In this document: one piece after another, positions 1 to 6,316 of the stretch | How the letters are laid out: every line of letters begins with the position of its first letter | Numbering within the stretch: the first letter of the stretch is position 1 | Source of the DNA: Bacteroidia bacterium | Lineage (GTDB): Bacteria; Bacteroidota; Bacteroidia; Bacteroidales; UBA12481 | Length of the DNA: 6,316 nt | NCBI GenBank assembly: GCA_026391235.1 | Contig: JAPLDV010000213.1 | Span: 1 to 6,316 of the forward strand | Reading direction: 5' to 3' | Notes under the pieces: model-generated | Database searches by the model: none | Told to the model about the DNA's origin: nothing | Seen by the model: only the letters and a program-made list of their open reading frames with translations | Position numbers and translations under genes: made by a program

Positions 1-671
1 GTATCCGGATGCTGTTTAATTAGATTGTCGCGTCTTTTTAAAAGGTCCGCTTTCCTTGGATATTCAGGATCGGCAAAGCTCCAGGATGGATATTTCAGAA
101 GGGATCCGTAATGCTCATTATCCGGGGTAACGGGTTCGAAAAAGCCCGACGGATCCGCCTGATGGATTAATACGGGGATATTGAGCTTTGCGGCTTCCTC
201 CCATATCGGGAAAAGCCTGGGATCATCAACAGGGATCAGATCTCCCTTCGAATCGCGGTGCTGAAGGCCAAGCTCCTTTAAAACCTTCAATCCTTTTGCC
301 CCCAACCCGACATGCAGGTGGAGGGTTTCTATAAATTCCTCAACGAACTTCTTCTCATCATGGAACAGCGGCCTGGTTGCCGGGTGCGCAAATCCGGCCA
401 TTGTGAAACAATAGAATCTGCCGGGATACTTTTCATTGCTTCTATTAAGAAAATCAGAAATGTCGCAAGGTGCAACAGTATAACCTCCGTCAGAAAAGAG
501 GATTTTCAGGTTACCGGTGAGGTTGCAAAAGCCGATAACCCCAACTGCATTCATGGTTTCAATAATCCGGTGAATATCCGGACTGCCCCAGAGGTGATTA
601 TGGGCATCGATCACCGGGAAAGCTGCCTTCCTGATCTCAGTAACTTTTGTTGACAGATAGGTGTTCCTCAT
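1..671 (-). CDS. Amidohydrolase family protein (Amidohydro_2-like), N-terminal 223 residues, truncated by window edge
   Basis: Reading the minus strand from the ATG at 671-669 gives an uninterrupted frame of 223 codons that leaves the window at base 1. Residues 19-27 (PVIDAHNHL) carry the first-strand H-x-H metal motif (His24, His26) of the metal-dependent hydrolase TIM barrel. K127 in GAKGLKVL and H170 in IPVLIHQADP sit at the ends of later strands, as in the Amidohydro_2 family. The last visible residues (RRDNLIKQHPD) are where family members usually lead into the next metal-binding histidine, so the rest should lie off the left edge. There is no signal peptide, suggesting a cytoplasmic enzyme. 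The family includes decarboxylases, lactonases and sugar-acid hydrolases; the substrate is unknown. An in-frame TGA lies 3 codons upstream of the ATG. The start overlaps the stop of a short upstream frame as ATGA, suggesting former translational coupling. Confidence 0.88.
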   Translation of the reverse strand, partial: MRNTYLSTKVTEIRKAAFPVIDAHNHLWGSPDIHRIIETMNAVGVIGFCNLTGNLKILFSDGGYTVAPCDISDFLNRSNEKYPGRFYCFTMAGFAHPATRPLFHDEKKFVEEFIETLHLHVGLGAKGLKVLKELGLQHRDSKGDLIPVDDPRLFPIWEEAAKLNIPVLIHQADPSGFFEPVTPDNEHYGSLLKYPSWSFADPEYPRKADLLKRRDNLIKQHPD

Positions 672-739
672 TGGTATTCATCTAATTTCCATTGTTCCGG
701 CAGCCAGCGGTTCAGACTTGCAACAAATAGTATTCCATG
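668..739 (-). pseudogene. Apparent 3' remnant of a lost gene, coupled to the downstream amidohydrolase
   Basis: Directly after the methyltransferase TAA (742-740) the same frame continues for 23 sense codons and ends in TGA at 670-668. That stop overlaps the amidohydrolase ATG in the arrangement ATGA, typical of adjacent operon genes. The last 16 residues read SLNRWLPEQWKLDEYQ, a composition that looks like real protein, and the DNA from about 725 downward is richer in GC than the methyltransferase. There is no start codon and no upstream body, because the methyltransferase occupies that place. I infer a gene tail left after an insertion or replacement. I do not recognise the protein. The alternative is a chance open stretch in a short intergenic gap, which 23 codons cannot exclude. 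Confidence 0.42.
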
Positions 740-1453
740 TTATTTTTTCTCAGCTATCACTGTATATGTTTTTGCATCTTCAATTATTTCCTTCACTTTA
801 AATCCTGTCAGTTTTAGAAAAAGTAATATCTCGTCTTTTGTAAATGCTCTCAATGTTGTTATGTCATCAAACTCTGATTTTTTGTCGCCTTCGTCAATAA
901 TATATTTTGCAAACCAATCATATGTCCAACCTGTTGTCAAGTTCATTTTTAGTTTGCTTATCCTTTTTATCTTTTTATTGCCGTGTTCAATACTTTGTTC
1001 AAAATCATCAAAGTTGTCGAAGATTCCATTTGCTTCAAAAACTCCAAACACAAACAATCCATTATCCACAAGCGATTCATAAATTCCTTTTAATGTATCA
1101 ATTATTCCTTTGTTTTCTATAACATATGAAATTGAACGTCCTGTTATCATAACTGAGTCAAATTGCTTTTGGAATGATAAGTTTCTCATGTCACACTGAA
1201 TAAACTTATCGGTCTTGACTTCTAAACGAGCAATTTCCAACATCTCATTAAACAAATCTAATCCAAGATAATCATATCCATTAGCAATAAACCGTCTTGC
1301 AAGCATACCAGAGCCACAACCAATTTCCAATATCTTATTGCTTTTGTATTTCTTAAGTATGGAATCATAAAATTCAAATTCTTCATCATAATCAAAAACA
1401 TGCTGATACATCTCGTGATAGATGTCTGCTAATGTTGAATACAACTGCGTCAT
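740..1453 (-). CDS. Class I SAM-dependent methyltransferase, probably horizontally acquired
   Basis: This 237-residue protein is a complete Rossmann-fold methyltransferase. Motif I is ILEIGCGSGMLARRF (residues 41-55, glycine-rich SAM loop). The acidic residue ending strand 2 is D66 in YLGLDLFNEML, followed by FIQCDMRNL (D88) and the strand-4 region around FDSVMITGRSISYV. The C-terminal half has the usual beta-hairpin and ends with GFKVKEIIEDAKTYTVIAEKK. The length fits small stand-alone methyltransferases. It has no signal peptide, so it should be cytoplasmic; the methyl acceptor is unknown. The ATG at 1453 is the only sensible start, with an in-frame TGA 6 codons upstream. The gene is strikingly AT-rich: bases 781-840 contain 17 G+C, against 31 in the 60 bases at 2401-2460 in the GH116 gene. 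It has no evident link to the glycosidases around it and looks like a foreign gene placed inside the operon, in the same orientation. Confidence 0.9.
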   Translation of the reverse strand: MTQLYSTLADIYHEMYQHVFDYDEEFEFYDSILKKYKSNKILEIGCGSGMLARRFIANGYDYLGLDLFNEMLEIARLEVKTDKFIQCDMRNLSFQKQFDSVMITGRSISYVIENKGIIDTLKGIYESLVDNGLFVFGVFEANGIFDNFDDFEQSIEHGNKKIKRISKLKMNLTTGWTYDWFAKYIIDEGDKKSEFDDITTLRAFTKDEILLFLKLTGFKVKEIIEDAKTYTVIAEKK

Positions 1454-1675
1454 TTTCGTAAAATAAAGTCAATAAAACAATTGCCATTTCAGAAAAGATA
1501 CATCGTTTAATTTCTTTTCAATATTCATGGTATTTGGTTTTTTTTACCCTTGGCGGCAACATCTGGTATCTGTTGGTGCTTTTCATCCGATTGCGGGTTT
1601 ATGTATATGGGATTTTTTCAATCATGAACAAAGGTAATGATAGCAAAGCCAACTGCAATTTTCTTAAAGATTTTC
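1454..1675. other. AT-rich intergenic stretch of 222 bases without a convincing gene
   Basis: Between the GH116 stop and the methyltransferase start I see no RNA gene and no strong terminator hairpin. On the minus strand three short frames are worth noting. One of 22 codons (1686-1618, from a TTG overlapping the GH116 end) encodes a signal-peptide-like stretch. After its TGA the same frame stays open to 1525. A third, of 19 codons (1528-1469), starts with ATG and ends 15 bases before the methyltransferase start; it could be a leader peptide or a gene fragment. The methyltransferase promoter probably lies here. I could not find a good match to the Bacteroidota TAnnTTTG -7 element at suitable spacing from a TTG -33 element. 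Confidence 0.5.
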
Positions 1676-4033
1676 CTATTTGTCAAGAGGGCTCATTATC
1701 TGTACAACACCTGATACAATTACTTTCAGTGCATCGATACTGCCATAAACAACTTTTAAAAAAGGTATTCCATTCTTAAGGCCGACGGTTCCAAATCCGG
1801 TTTCGGTGGAAAGGAAACTGGTAAAATCACCAATCCTTGAATCAATGTATAATAACCGGTCAACCGCATCATACCGCACCCCGGTGAGCCCCTCAATCAA
1901 TGCATAGCTCGACATGGCCCGTGCGTACCAGCTGCCGCACTCGTATTCGTTAAACGGATTCCGCACCCGGCCGTCGTAACGTTTGCGGCATTCGCGCACA
2001 ATATCCAGCCCTTTTTCCACCTCGCCTTTAAACATCAGGTGACTGGCCACCTGGTACTCTATTCCGGTCCACACTTCGTTACTGTATATGAAAGGAAGCG
2101 ATAGTTGATCACCTTTCGGCCAGGTGCATAGCAACAGTCCGCCCTCCTTCCCCGCTGCAAAAGTGGGCCGCTGGGGGTTGATGTGATCGGTAAGATCGTT
2201 CCTGAAATTGTATTTATGGACCGCAATAAGATGGCTTGTCACTTTTTCATTTTCAACCGCTTCGTCCAATCCGCATACAGTTGCCATCCACATCCCGATG
2301 ATGCCATCCGAAAGGCAACCCTTTCCATATTGATACTTTGGGCCTTCTTTGTTCAATAATTCCAGTGCTTCGGGGGTGTAGGTGGTCCGGTAACTTCCTT
2401 GTGCCGCCTCAACAGGATTGGGCGATCGCAACCCCTCCCAAATAACCTTCTGGATAAAATACTCACCATCAAACAATTCCGATTCCATGAAGAGTTTGCC
2501 CTTTTTCAGCAGGGTTTGATATTGATCGCAAGGGGCATTCACCGCCTTGCTCATCTCAATGATTGCAGTCATGGCACCCAGGTAAAAGCTGGTACACATT
2601 CCATCCGGCCCCCAGAACTCGATGTCGTACGTATTGTGATGGGGCTCCTCGAGGTACCCTTTGCGGCCGGGATCCCATGCCCCGATGCAGTAATCCAAAC
2701 TCTTTTTTACCAGCGGAAAGAGCTGTGTCATCCATTCGGTATTCCCGCTGATCCGCCAATCGCGGTATACCTTCATAATACCGCCCAACTGGCCATCGGC
2801 GGCGGCATAAAAGTTATGCGGAGGCTCGGATATCGGGAGATTTGACCTGAAATTCTGATGACCCTGTTCATTCTGGCTTACTTTGAACTCGGTTTCGCGA
2901 AGCGTCCTTTCGAGGGATGGAAACAGATGGGGTAAAGCTTGGGCATAGTTCCAGACGTGGGTACAGCTTCCCGGGCAGCAGCCTTCTGGATAATTCTGAG
3001 CCCAGTATTTTACAACTTCCCCCAGGTTTTGAAACCGGGCAGCATACCAGGGTGAATAGCACGGCAACTTTTCATTGGTACCCGGCACATTGCCAATCGA
3101 CAGGTTCGACTGAGGCAGGTACCAGCAAAAATTCACGGCAACGGTTTTTTCCTCTCCCGGCTTCAGCTTAAAGGGAAAATAAATGGAAGCACCGGGTGCA
3201 GATGTTTCAACCGGAGGATTATCCGGCAGTAAACTGTTTTCGATGTTTTTCCACAGGATGATATGCGGATCGAACCACTCGCCCCTGAACCAGCAATAAT
3301 CCACAACGGCATCGCTGTCGTTTACAAAAGCAGTAAATCCTGTTTTTCCCAAAGTGCTTGTATCCGCAGGATTTCCCGTGAGGGTAAACCCATTGTCGGC
3401 TTTCATGATGCGGCCGTTACCTTCCGAAACAAAATTCCTGGAATTCCATGAAAAAACAGCTTCTACAGCTTTGGATGAAGTGTTTTTGAATGTATACTCC
3501 ATCACCCCCACCGGAAGGCTTGAATTATCGGCATCAGTCGGAATGAACGGACTCCATCCCAACACTTCAACGGTTAACGGGATATCCTTATCCTCCAGAT
3601 CCAAAGCGGCAAAAGGAAACCTGGCTAAAAACCTGCCGGTTTCAAACCTAGGGAGACCATAGTTTTTCCCTGGTGCGCCATTCGCCGTGCCTCCCGGACC
3701 GAAAAATTTCCATTCAGGTACAGGAGCTTCCAATACCTTTGCTTCGTTTTTTATACCCTTTACCGATATAGCTGCAAAGGCAAAAGGCTCATTGTACAGC
3801 TCCGGTTTGTTGTTGATTGACAGATGGGATATCGACCCCGTTCCTTCCATGCAAAACATCCCGGCCCCGATTCCTCCGATCGGGAAAGCTATATGATCCA
3901 GGTACTTCCCTGAATAGGAACCATTAAAGGCATGCTCAGCTTTATACTCACTATTCCTTTCGCAGGAAGAATTAACTAGGAAGAAGCTTAAAACAGTGAT
4001 CCGGAATAAACTAAAGACGTTGAATTTTTTCAT
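1676..4033 (-). CDS. GH116-like glycoside hydrolase lipoprotein (GBA2_N plus DUF608 catalytic region)
   Basis: The 785-residue protein begins MKKFNVFSLFRITVLSFFLV with a hydrophobic export signal and a relaxed lipobox ending at Cys24 (NSSC), so it is probably a periplasmic or surface lipoprotein. Residues about 37-310 match the GBA2_N beta-sandwich, opening with the family signature HIAFPIGGIGAGMF (47-60). Residues about 330-725 form the (alpha/alpha)6 catalytic region. Landmarks are VYRDWRISGN (422-431), HNTYDIEFWGPDGMC (466-480), CLSDGIIGMW (573-582), SNEVWTGIEY (651-660) and NPFNEYECGSWYARAMSSYAL (692-712). By alignment from memory with human GBA2, D576 fits the acid/base aspartate. I cannot place the nucleophile; E350 and E403 are candidates. 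GH116 enzymes are retaining beta-glycosidases; the exact substrate here is unknown. An upstream ATG at 4246 in the same frame would add 71 residues, but these come from the GH172 gene's 3' end and the palindromic element and precede the signal peptide, so I reject it. It follows the GH172 stop by 103 bases. Confidence 0.9.
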   Translation of the reverse strand: MKKFNVFSLFRITVLSFFLVNSSCERNSEYKAEHAFNGSYSGKYLDHIAFPIGGIGAGMFCMEGTGSISHLSINNKPELYNEPFAFAAISVKGIKNEAKVLEAPVPEWKFFGPGGTANGAPGKNYGLPRFETGRFLARFPFAALDLEDKDIPLTVEVLGWSPFIPTDADNSSLPVGVMEYTFKNTSSKAVEAVFSWNSRNFVSEGNGRIMKADNGFTLTGNPADTSTLGKTGFTAFVNDSDAVVDYCWFRGEWFDPHIILWKNIENSLLPDNPPVETSAPGASIYFPFKLKPGEEKTVAVNFCWYLPQSNLSIGNVPGTNEKLPCYSPWYAARFQNLGEVVKYWAQNYPEGCCPGSCTHVWNYAQALPHLFPSLERTLRETEFKVSQNEQGHQNFRSNLPISEPPHNFYAAADGQLGGIMKVYRDWRISGNTEWMTQLFPLVKKSLDYCIGAWDPGRKGYLEEPHHNTYDIEFWGPDGMCTSFYLGAMTAIIEMSKAVNAPCDQYQTLLKKGKLFMESELFDGEYFIQKVIWEGLRSPNPVEAAQGSYRTTYTPEALELLNKEGPKYQYGKGCLSDGIIGMWMATVCGLDEAVENEKVTSHLIAVHKYNFRNDLTDHINPQRPTFAAGKEGGLLLCTWPKGDQLSLPFIYSNEVWTGIEYQVASHLMFKGEVEKGLDIVRECRKRYDGRVRNPFNEYECGSWYARAMSSYALIEGLTGVRYDAVDRLLYIDSRIGDFTSFLSTETGFGTVGLKNGIPFLKVVYGSIDALKVIVSGVVQIMSPLDK

Positions 4034-4180
4034 TTTCTCTTGAGTATTGTTGTTAGTTGGAACGTCCGCACCACAAATGTCCAGTGGTTTTGGAACCGGA
4101 TTCTCAACCGGACGGGGCTGGGCCAAAATACGATCTTCATCGCGACCGAACCCCCAGACTGAAGTCTGGGGGTTTTTGAA
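4034..4180. repeat. Candidate palindrome-bearing repetitive element (REP-like) between GH172 and GH116 genes
   Basis: The stretch from about 4180 down to the GH116 start holds several inverted repeats: a perfect 12-bp-arm palindrome at 4149-4174, a weaker CCGG pair at 4096-4099/4108-4111, and ACCAC/GTGGT at 4070-4074 and 4084-4088. It is non-coding in any family-conserved sense, yet stays open in the GH116 frame and for the first 14 codons in the GH172 frame. This layout resembles dispersed REP/BIME-like elements found between genes in many bacteria. The outer limits are guesses, and only one copy lies in this window, so repetitiveness is inferred. Confidence 0.4.
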
Positions 4181-6239
4181 TCCATAAAAAATCAATCCCA
4201 ATCCTTTTCTCTGGTTTTTCATTCCTGCTTTCAAAAATGATTTCATTTGTTCCCCTGTTCAGCTTCACCTTTTCGGTAAAATAGTTATCAAGCACTGTTT
4301 GATTCTCTTCAAATAAACTGATGATTTCTTCGCCATTGCACCTCAACTTTTTTTCGTTAACCAAAACGGATATTGATCCTCCGTCGGGCATTTTTGCCAG
4401 AGTGAATCCCAGGTTTGTGCTATCCGGGTGGTTGCTGATTTTTAAGATAAACCGGATTTGATCACCCTTGTTCAGAGGTTTCCACATCAGTATCTTCCCG
4501 CCGGCCCAGTATTTTCCCACCTCCACGCGGGCAGCCGGATTCTTTTCGGCCAGATCCTCCGCCTGATCAAACCTGAATCCGGCGGAACCCAGATAGGCTT
4601 CCGGATTCCATTCATAATAAGGCAGGTCCCTCAGGTCATCCATGGATATTGGCTGATAATCGTCATGTAATCCCGGTAACGCATAGAAATGAACAATCCT
4701 TCCATGCGAAAACCGGGGTACTGCGCCGTGGTGGCGCAATTCCATTTTAAAGTCAAGATTTTCGTTAAACGGGATATCATCAAGAATATGCCAGCGAAAA
4801 TTGGCAACATACCCGCGGTTTCCCGGCCCGTCATTCCTCGGCTGACCGCAATAGGGATAGGAAAATATCAGGGCCGACGACCATGAATAGTTGTAATAAT
4901 CTTCAGATCCCGTGCCGAAAAATGAAGGAAAGGTATCCCGGTCAACAAAGATTTTCTCATCGCCCTCGCCCCACCAGTTTCCCCAGGAGGTGGGCACGTT
5001 GCTGGGGTTGTAAATATAGGTAGATGCCCCAACGATGCGGCCCTTGCCATGTGCCATCAAAAAGGTTATATCGCTGATTTTCTGATCCGATGCGGTAATT
5101 TCATGATCAACTCTCCAACGGGCCCTGAAATGCATCGACCGCCCATCCTCCCATTTGTAATCGCTTGTCCGGACCACGGTGAACAGTTGGATTTTTTCCC
5201 CGGAATGATTTTCCACCTCGATGCGAGCATGACGCTGAAACGGCATTACGAAACGGCAGATCAGGTTGCCATTTTTTTCAACCGAAAAAGGCAGCGACTG
5301 AAAAGGATTGATACCCGGTGCCGCTCCGAAAAAATCGCCCAGGGGTGCCTGAACCTGAGGGGTTTGTGATCCATCGAAATAAATACTCAAAACACATTTT
5401 CGTAAAACAGCTTCAGCATCTGATGCTTCGGCCCGGATCGAGAGATAATCTATTGCATAAGCCCCCTCTTTCTGCCACAATACCTGGGATCTAGCAGGGG
5501 CGAGAACTGCTTCAACCGGCCGAGCCGCGACAATTCCTTGCTCCGGTTCAAATTTGTTTTTTGATAATCTTTCACCGGTTTCTTCAATCATTCCGAGGAG
5601 ATCAGCGGATGGTGCCTTTGGGAAAGGAACCACCAGGACTTCTGGGTCATAAATTCTGAACCCAACATGATAAAAATGAATATCCTTCAGATTTCCCGTC
5701 CACTCGATACGGCATCGCTTTGCAAACGGCACCGGGAAATACACCGCATCAAACTGCCGGAACTTTTCAGCCAGATCGGTGCGTCCGGTAAGCATATCCG
5801 GTGTTTTCCAGAAAAAGTCTTCCGTGCTTCCATTATATAAAGGGGTATTCATGTCATCCAGGAACAGTCTGATCTTCCCGCTGATCCCGGCCGTCCACAG
5901 GCGTACGATTGCACCCGGCCCCCGGACATCGCAAATGAGGTATCGTCCGGTTCCGGCCAAATCCGGGACCACCAGCACCTTTTCGAAACCCGGCACCGGC
6001 TCACCGCCGAATCCGTCCTCGTTGGCAAACCATCCTTCCTGATCAGGGGCCGTGCTCCTCCTGTCGTAGGAGGAGAACTGAACTGCTCTGTACACATGCT
6101 CAGGCAAAACTGTCAATCGGTTTAAATCAACCATTTCACCCAGCATACTTTCTGTCGTAACAACAGGTGTGGGTTCCTGCCTGGAACATGCCGCACTAAA
6201 AATCAAGATGGCTGCAAAAAAATATATTTTTATTTTCAT
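4137..6239 (-). CDS. GH172 (DUF2961) family glycoside hydrolase lipoprotein with extra C-terminal beta domain
   Basis: The 700-residue protein starts with a lipoprotein signal peptide, MKIKIYFFAAILIFSAAC, with the lipobox cysteine at C18. Residues about 32-530 are DUF2961, the tandem jelly-roll fold of GH172. They include FSSYDRRS (55-62), ANEDGFGGE (72-80), GPGAIVRLWTAG (107-118), PLGDFFGAAPG (299-309), WWGEGDEKIFVD (422-433) and FFGTGSEDYYNYSW (440-453). In the characterised difructose dianhydride I synthase/hydrolase the catalytic glutamates are, as I recall, E270 (acid/base) and E291 (nucleophile). E425 and E446 here have the same 21-residue spacing in the equivalent motifs, so the enzyme is probably active. 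Known GH172 activities are on alpha-furanosides (fructo- and arabino-). Residues about 555-690 form an additional beta-rich domain resembling a carbohydrate-binding module. The last residues, PPDFSLGVRSR, are encoded by a palindromic element, not by family-like sequence. The start lies 3 bases after the upstream gene's stop. Confidence 0.93.
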   Translation of the reverse strand: MKIKIYFFAAILIFSAACSRQEPTPVVTTESMLGEMVDLNRLTVLPEHVYRAVQFSSYDRRSTAPDQEGWFANEDGFGGEPVPGFEKVLVVPDLAGTGRYLICDVRGPGAIVRLWTAGISGKIRLFLDDMNTPLYNGSTEDFFWKTPDMLTGRTDLAEKFRQFDAVYFPVPFAKRCRIEWTGNLKDIHFYHVGFRIYDPEVLVVPFPKAPSADLLGMIEETGERLSKNKFEPEQGIVAARPVEAVLAPARSQVLWQKEGAYAIDYLSIRAEASDAEAVLRKCVLSIYFDGSQTPQVQAPLGDFFGAAPGINPFQSLPFSVEKNGNLICRFVMPFQRHARIEVENHSGEKIQLFTVVRTSDYKWEDGRSMHFRARWRVDHEITASDQKISDITFLMAHGKGRIVGASTYIYNPSNVPTSWGNWWGEGDEKIFVDRDTFPSFFGTGSEDYYNYSWSSALIFSYPYCGQPRNDGPGNRGYVANFRWHILDDIPFNENLDFKMELRHHGAVPRFSHGRIVHFYALPGLHDDYQPISMDDLRDLPYYEWNPEAYLGSAGFRFDQAEDLAEKNPAARVEVGKYWAGGKILMWKPLNKGDQIRFILKISNHPDSTNLGFTLAKMPDGGSISVLVNEKKLRCNGEEIISLFEENQTVLDNYFTEKVKLNRGTNEIIFESRNEKPEKRIGIDFLWIQKPPDFSLGVRSR
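4149..4174. repeat. Perfect inverted repeat, 12-bp arms around a 2-base centre
   Basis: The left arm AACCCCCAGACT (4149-4160) is exactly complementary to AGTCTGGGGGTT (4163-4174), with GA between them. In RNA it would form a GC-rich stem with a small loop. It lies inside the last codons of the GH172 gene, so an operon transcript would carry the hairpin 9 bases before that gene's TGA. A run of Ts follows only on the plus strand (4173-4177), so it resembles a rho-independent terminator for plus-strand transcription, where no gene is seen. On the coding strand no U-run follows. A role in mRNA stability or differential expression of the two lipoproteins is possible but unproven. Confidence 0.9.
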
Positions 6240-6242
6240 TGT

Positions 6243-6316
6243 TTACCGATGAAGTTTCAGGTTATAGCACCGCTCTGCATTCTTGAAATAAATTTTATCA
6301 ACTACTTCGGCCGGCA
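6243..6316 (-). CDS. C-terminal 23 residues of a probable amidohydrolase-family protein, truncated by window edge
   Basis: The minus strand reads PAEVVDKIYFKNAERCYNLK and three more residues, then TAA at 6245-6243. The pattern of a P-x-E-V-x-x-K-I-Y-x-x-N-A-E-R followed by a short tail is the typical last helix of Amidohydro_2-family enzymes, in which the protein ends shortly after the NAxR segment. Only this tail is visible, so function and metal ligands cannot be checked. Its stop is 3 bases before the GH172 ATG, which places it as the preceding gene of the same operon. It is a different gene from the amidohydrolase at the left edge, so the locus would carry two members of this superfamily. 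Confidence 0.62.
   Translation of the reverse strand, partial: PAEVVDKIYFKNAERCYNLKLHR

Noticed and set aside
668..1540. Integron gene cassette with an attC site carrying the methyltransferase
   Set aside because: I looked on both sides for paired RYYYAAC and GTTRRRY core sites with imperfect inverted repeats and found none convincing.
1534..1779. An 81-codon plus-strand frame with a hydrophobic start
   Set aside because: It runs antisense into the GH116 3' end, has no recognisable domain, and its composition follows from the AT-rich intergenic DNA.
2399..2845. A 148-codon open frame on the plus strand
   Set aside because: It is antisense to the well-supported GH116 catalytic region, with no family motifs; it is a shadow of the GC-rich coding strand. 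The other plus-strand frames (for example 312-653 and 5049-5369) are rejected for the same reason.
4149..4177. Rho-independent terminator ending the GH172 transcript
   Set aside because: The T-run follows the hairpin only on the plus strand, while all genes are on the minus strand, and the stem lies before the GH172 stop codon.
4034..4246. N-terminal extension of the GH116 gene to an ATG at 4246
   Set aside because: The extra 71 residues come from the GH172 3' end read in another frame and from the palindromic element, and they would bury the lipoprotein signal peptide that starts at 4033.

Overview
The window looks like a piece of a Bacteroidota (Bacteroidetes) chromosome. Two consecutive genes encode large predicted lipoproteins with glycoside-hydrolase domains. 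Start codons lack Shine-Dalgarno sequences and are often preceded by A-rich stretches, gene spacing is tight, and coding DNA is of middling GC. This assignment is an inference; there is no rRNA or other marker gene here. Every gene I can support lies on the minus strand, so transcription runs from high to low coordinates.

In transcription order: (1) 6243-6316 is the last 23 codons of a gene whose end resembles the C-terminus of an amidohydrolase-family protein. (2) 6239-4137 is a 700-aa GH172 (DUF2961) lipoprotein starting 3 bases after that gene's stop. (3) 4180-4034 is a short element with a perfect 12-bp-arm palindrome that overlaps the 3' end of the GH172 gene and fills the gap to the next gene. 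(4) 4033-1676 is a 785-aa GH116-like (GBA2_N plus DUF608) lipoprotein. (5) 1675-1454 is an AT-rich stretch with no convincing gene. (6) 1453-740 is a very AT-rich SAM-dependent methyltransferase. (7) 739-668 appears to be the 3' end of a lost gene whose stop overlaps the next start as ATGA. (8) 671-1 is the first 223 codons of a second amidohydrolase, which runs off the left edge.

The core of the locus (amidohydrolase, GH172, GH116, amidohydrolase) reads as a carbohydrate-degradation operon. Two exported glycosidases would release sugars or sugar conjugates, and amidohydrolase-fold enzymes, which lack visible signal peptides here, would act in the cytoplasm. The substrate cannot be read from the sequence. 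GH172 enzymes are known to act on furanosides (fructofuranose dianhydride, arabinofuranosides), and GH116 enzymes on beta-glucosides and related substrates.

Two things interrupt this otherwise tidy operon. The palindromic element seems to have replaced the native stop of the GH172 gene and now encodes its last residues. The methyltransferase, far richer in AT than its neighbours, appears to have been inserted in place of most of a gene that once ended with a 4-base overlap onto the downstream amidohydrolase. I saw no new defence system, CRISPR array, tRNA or rRNA.
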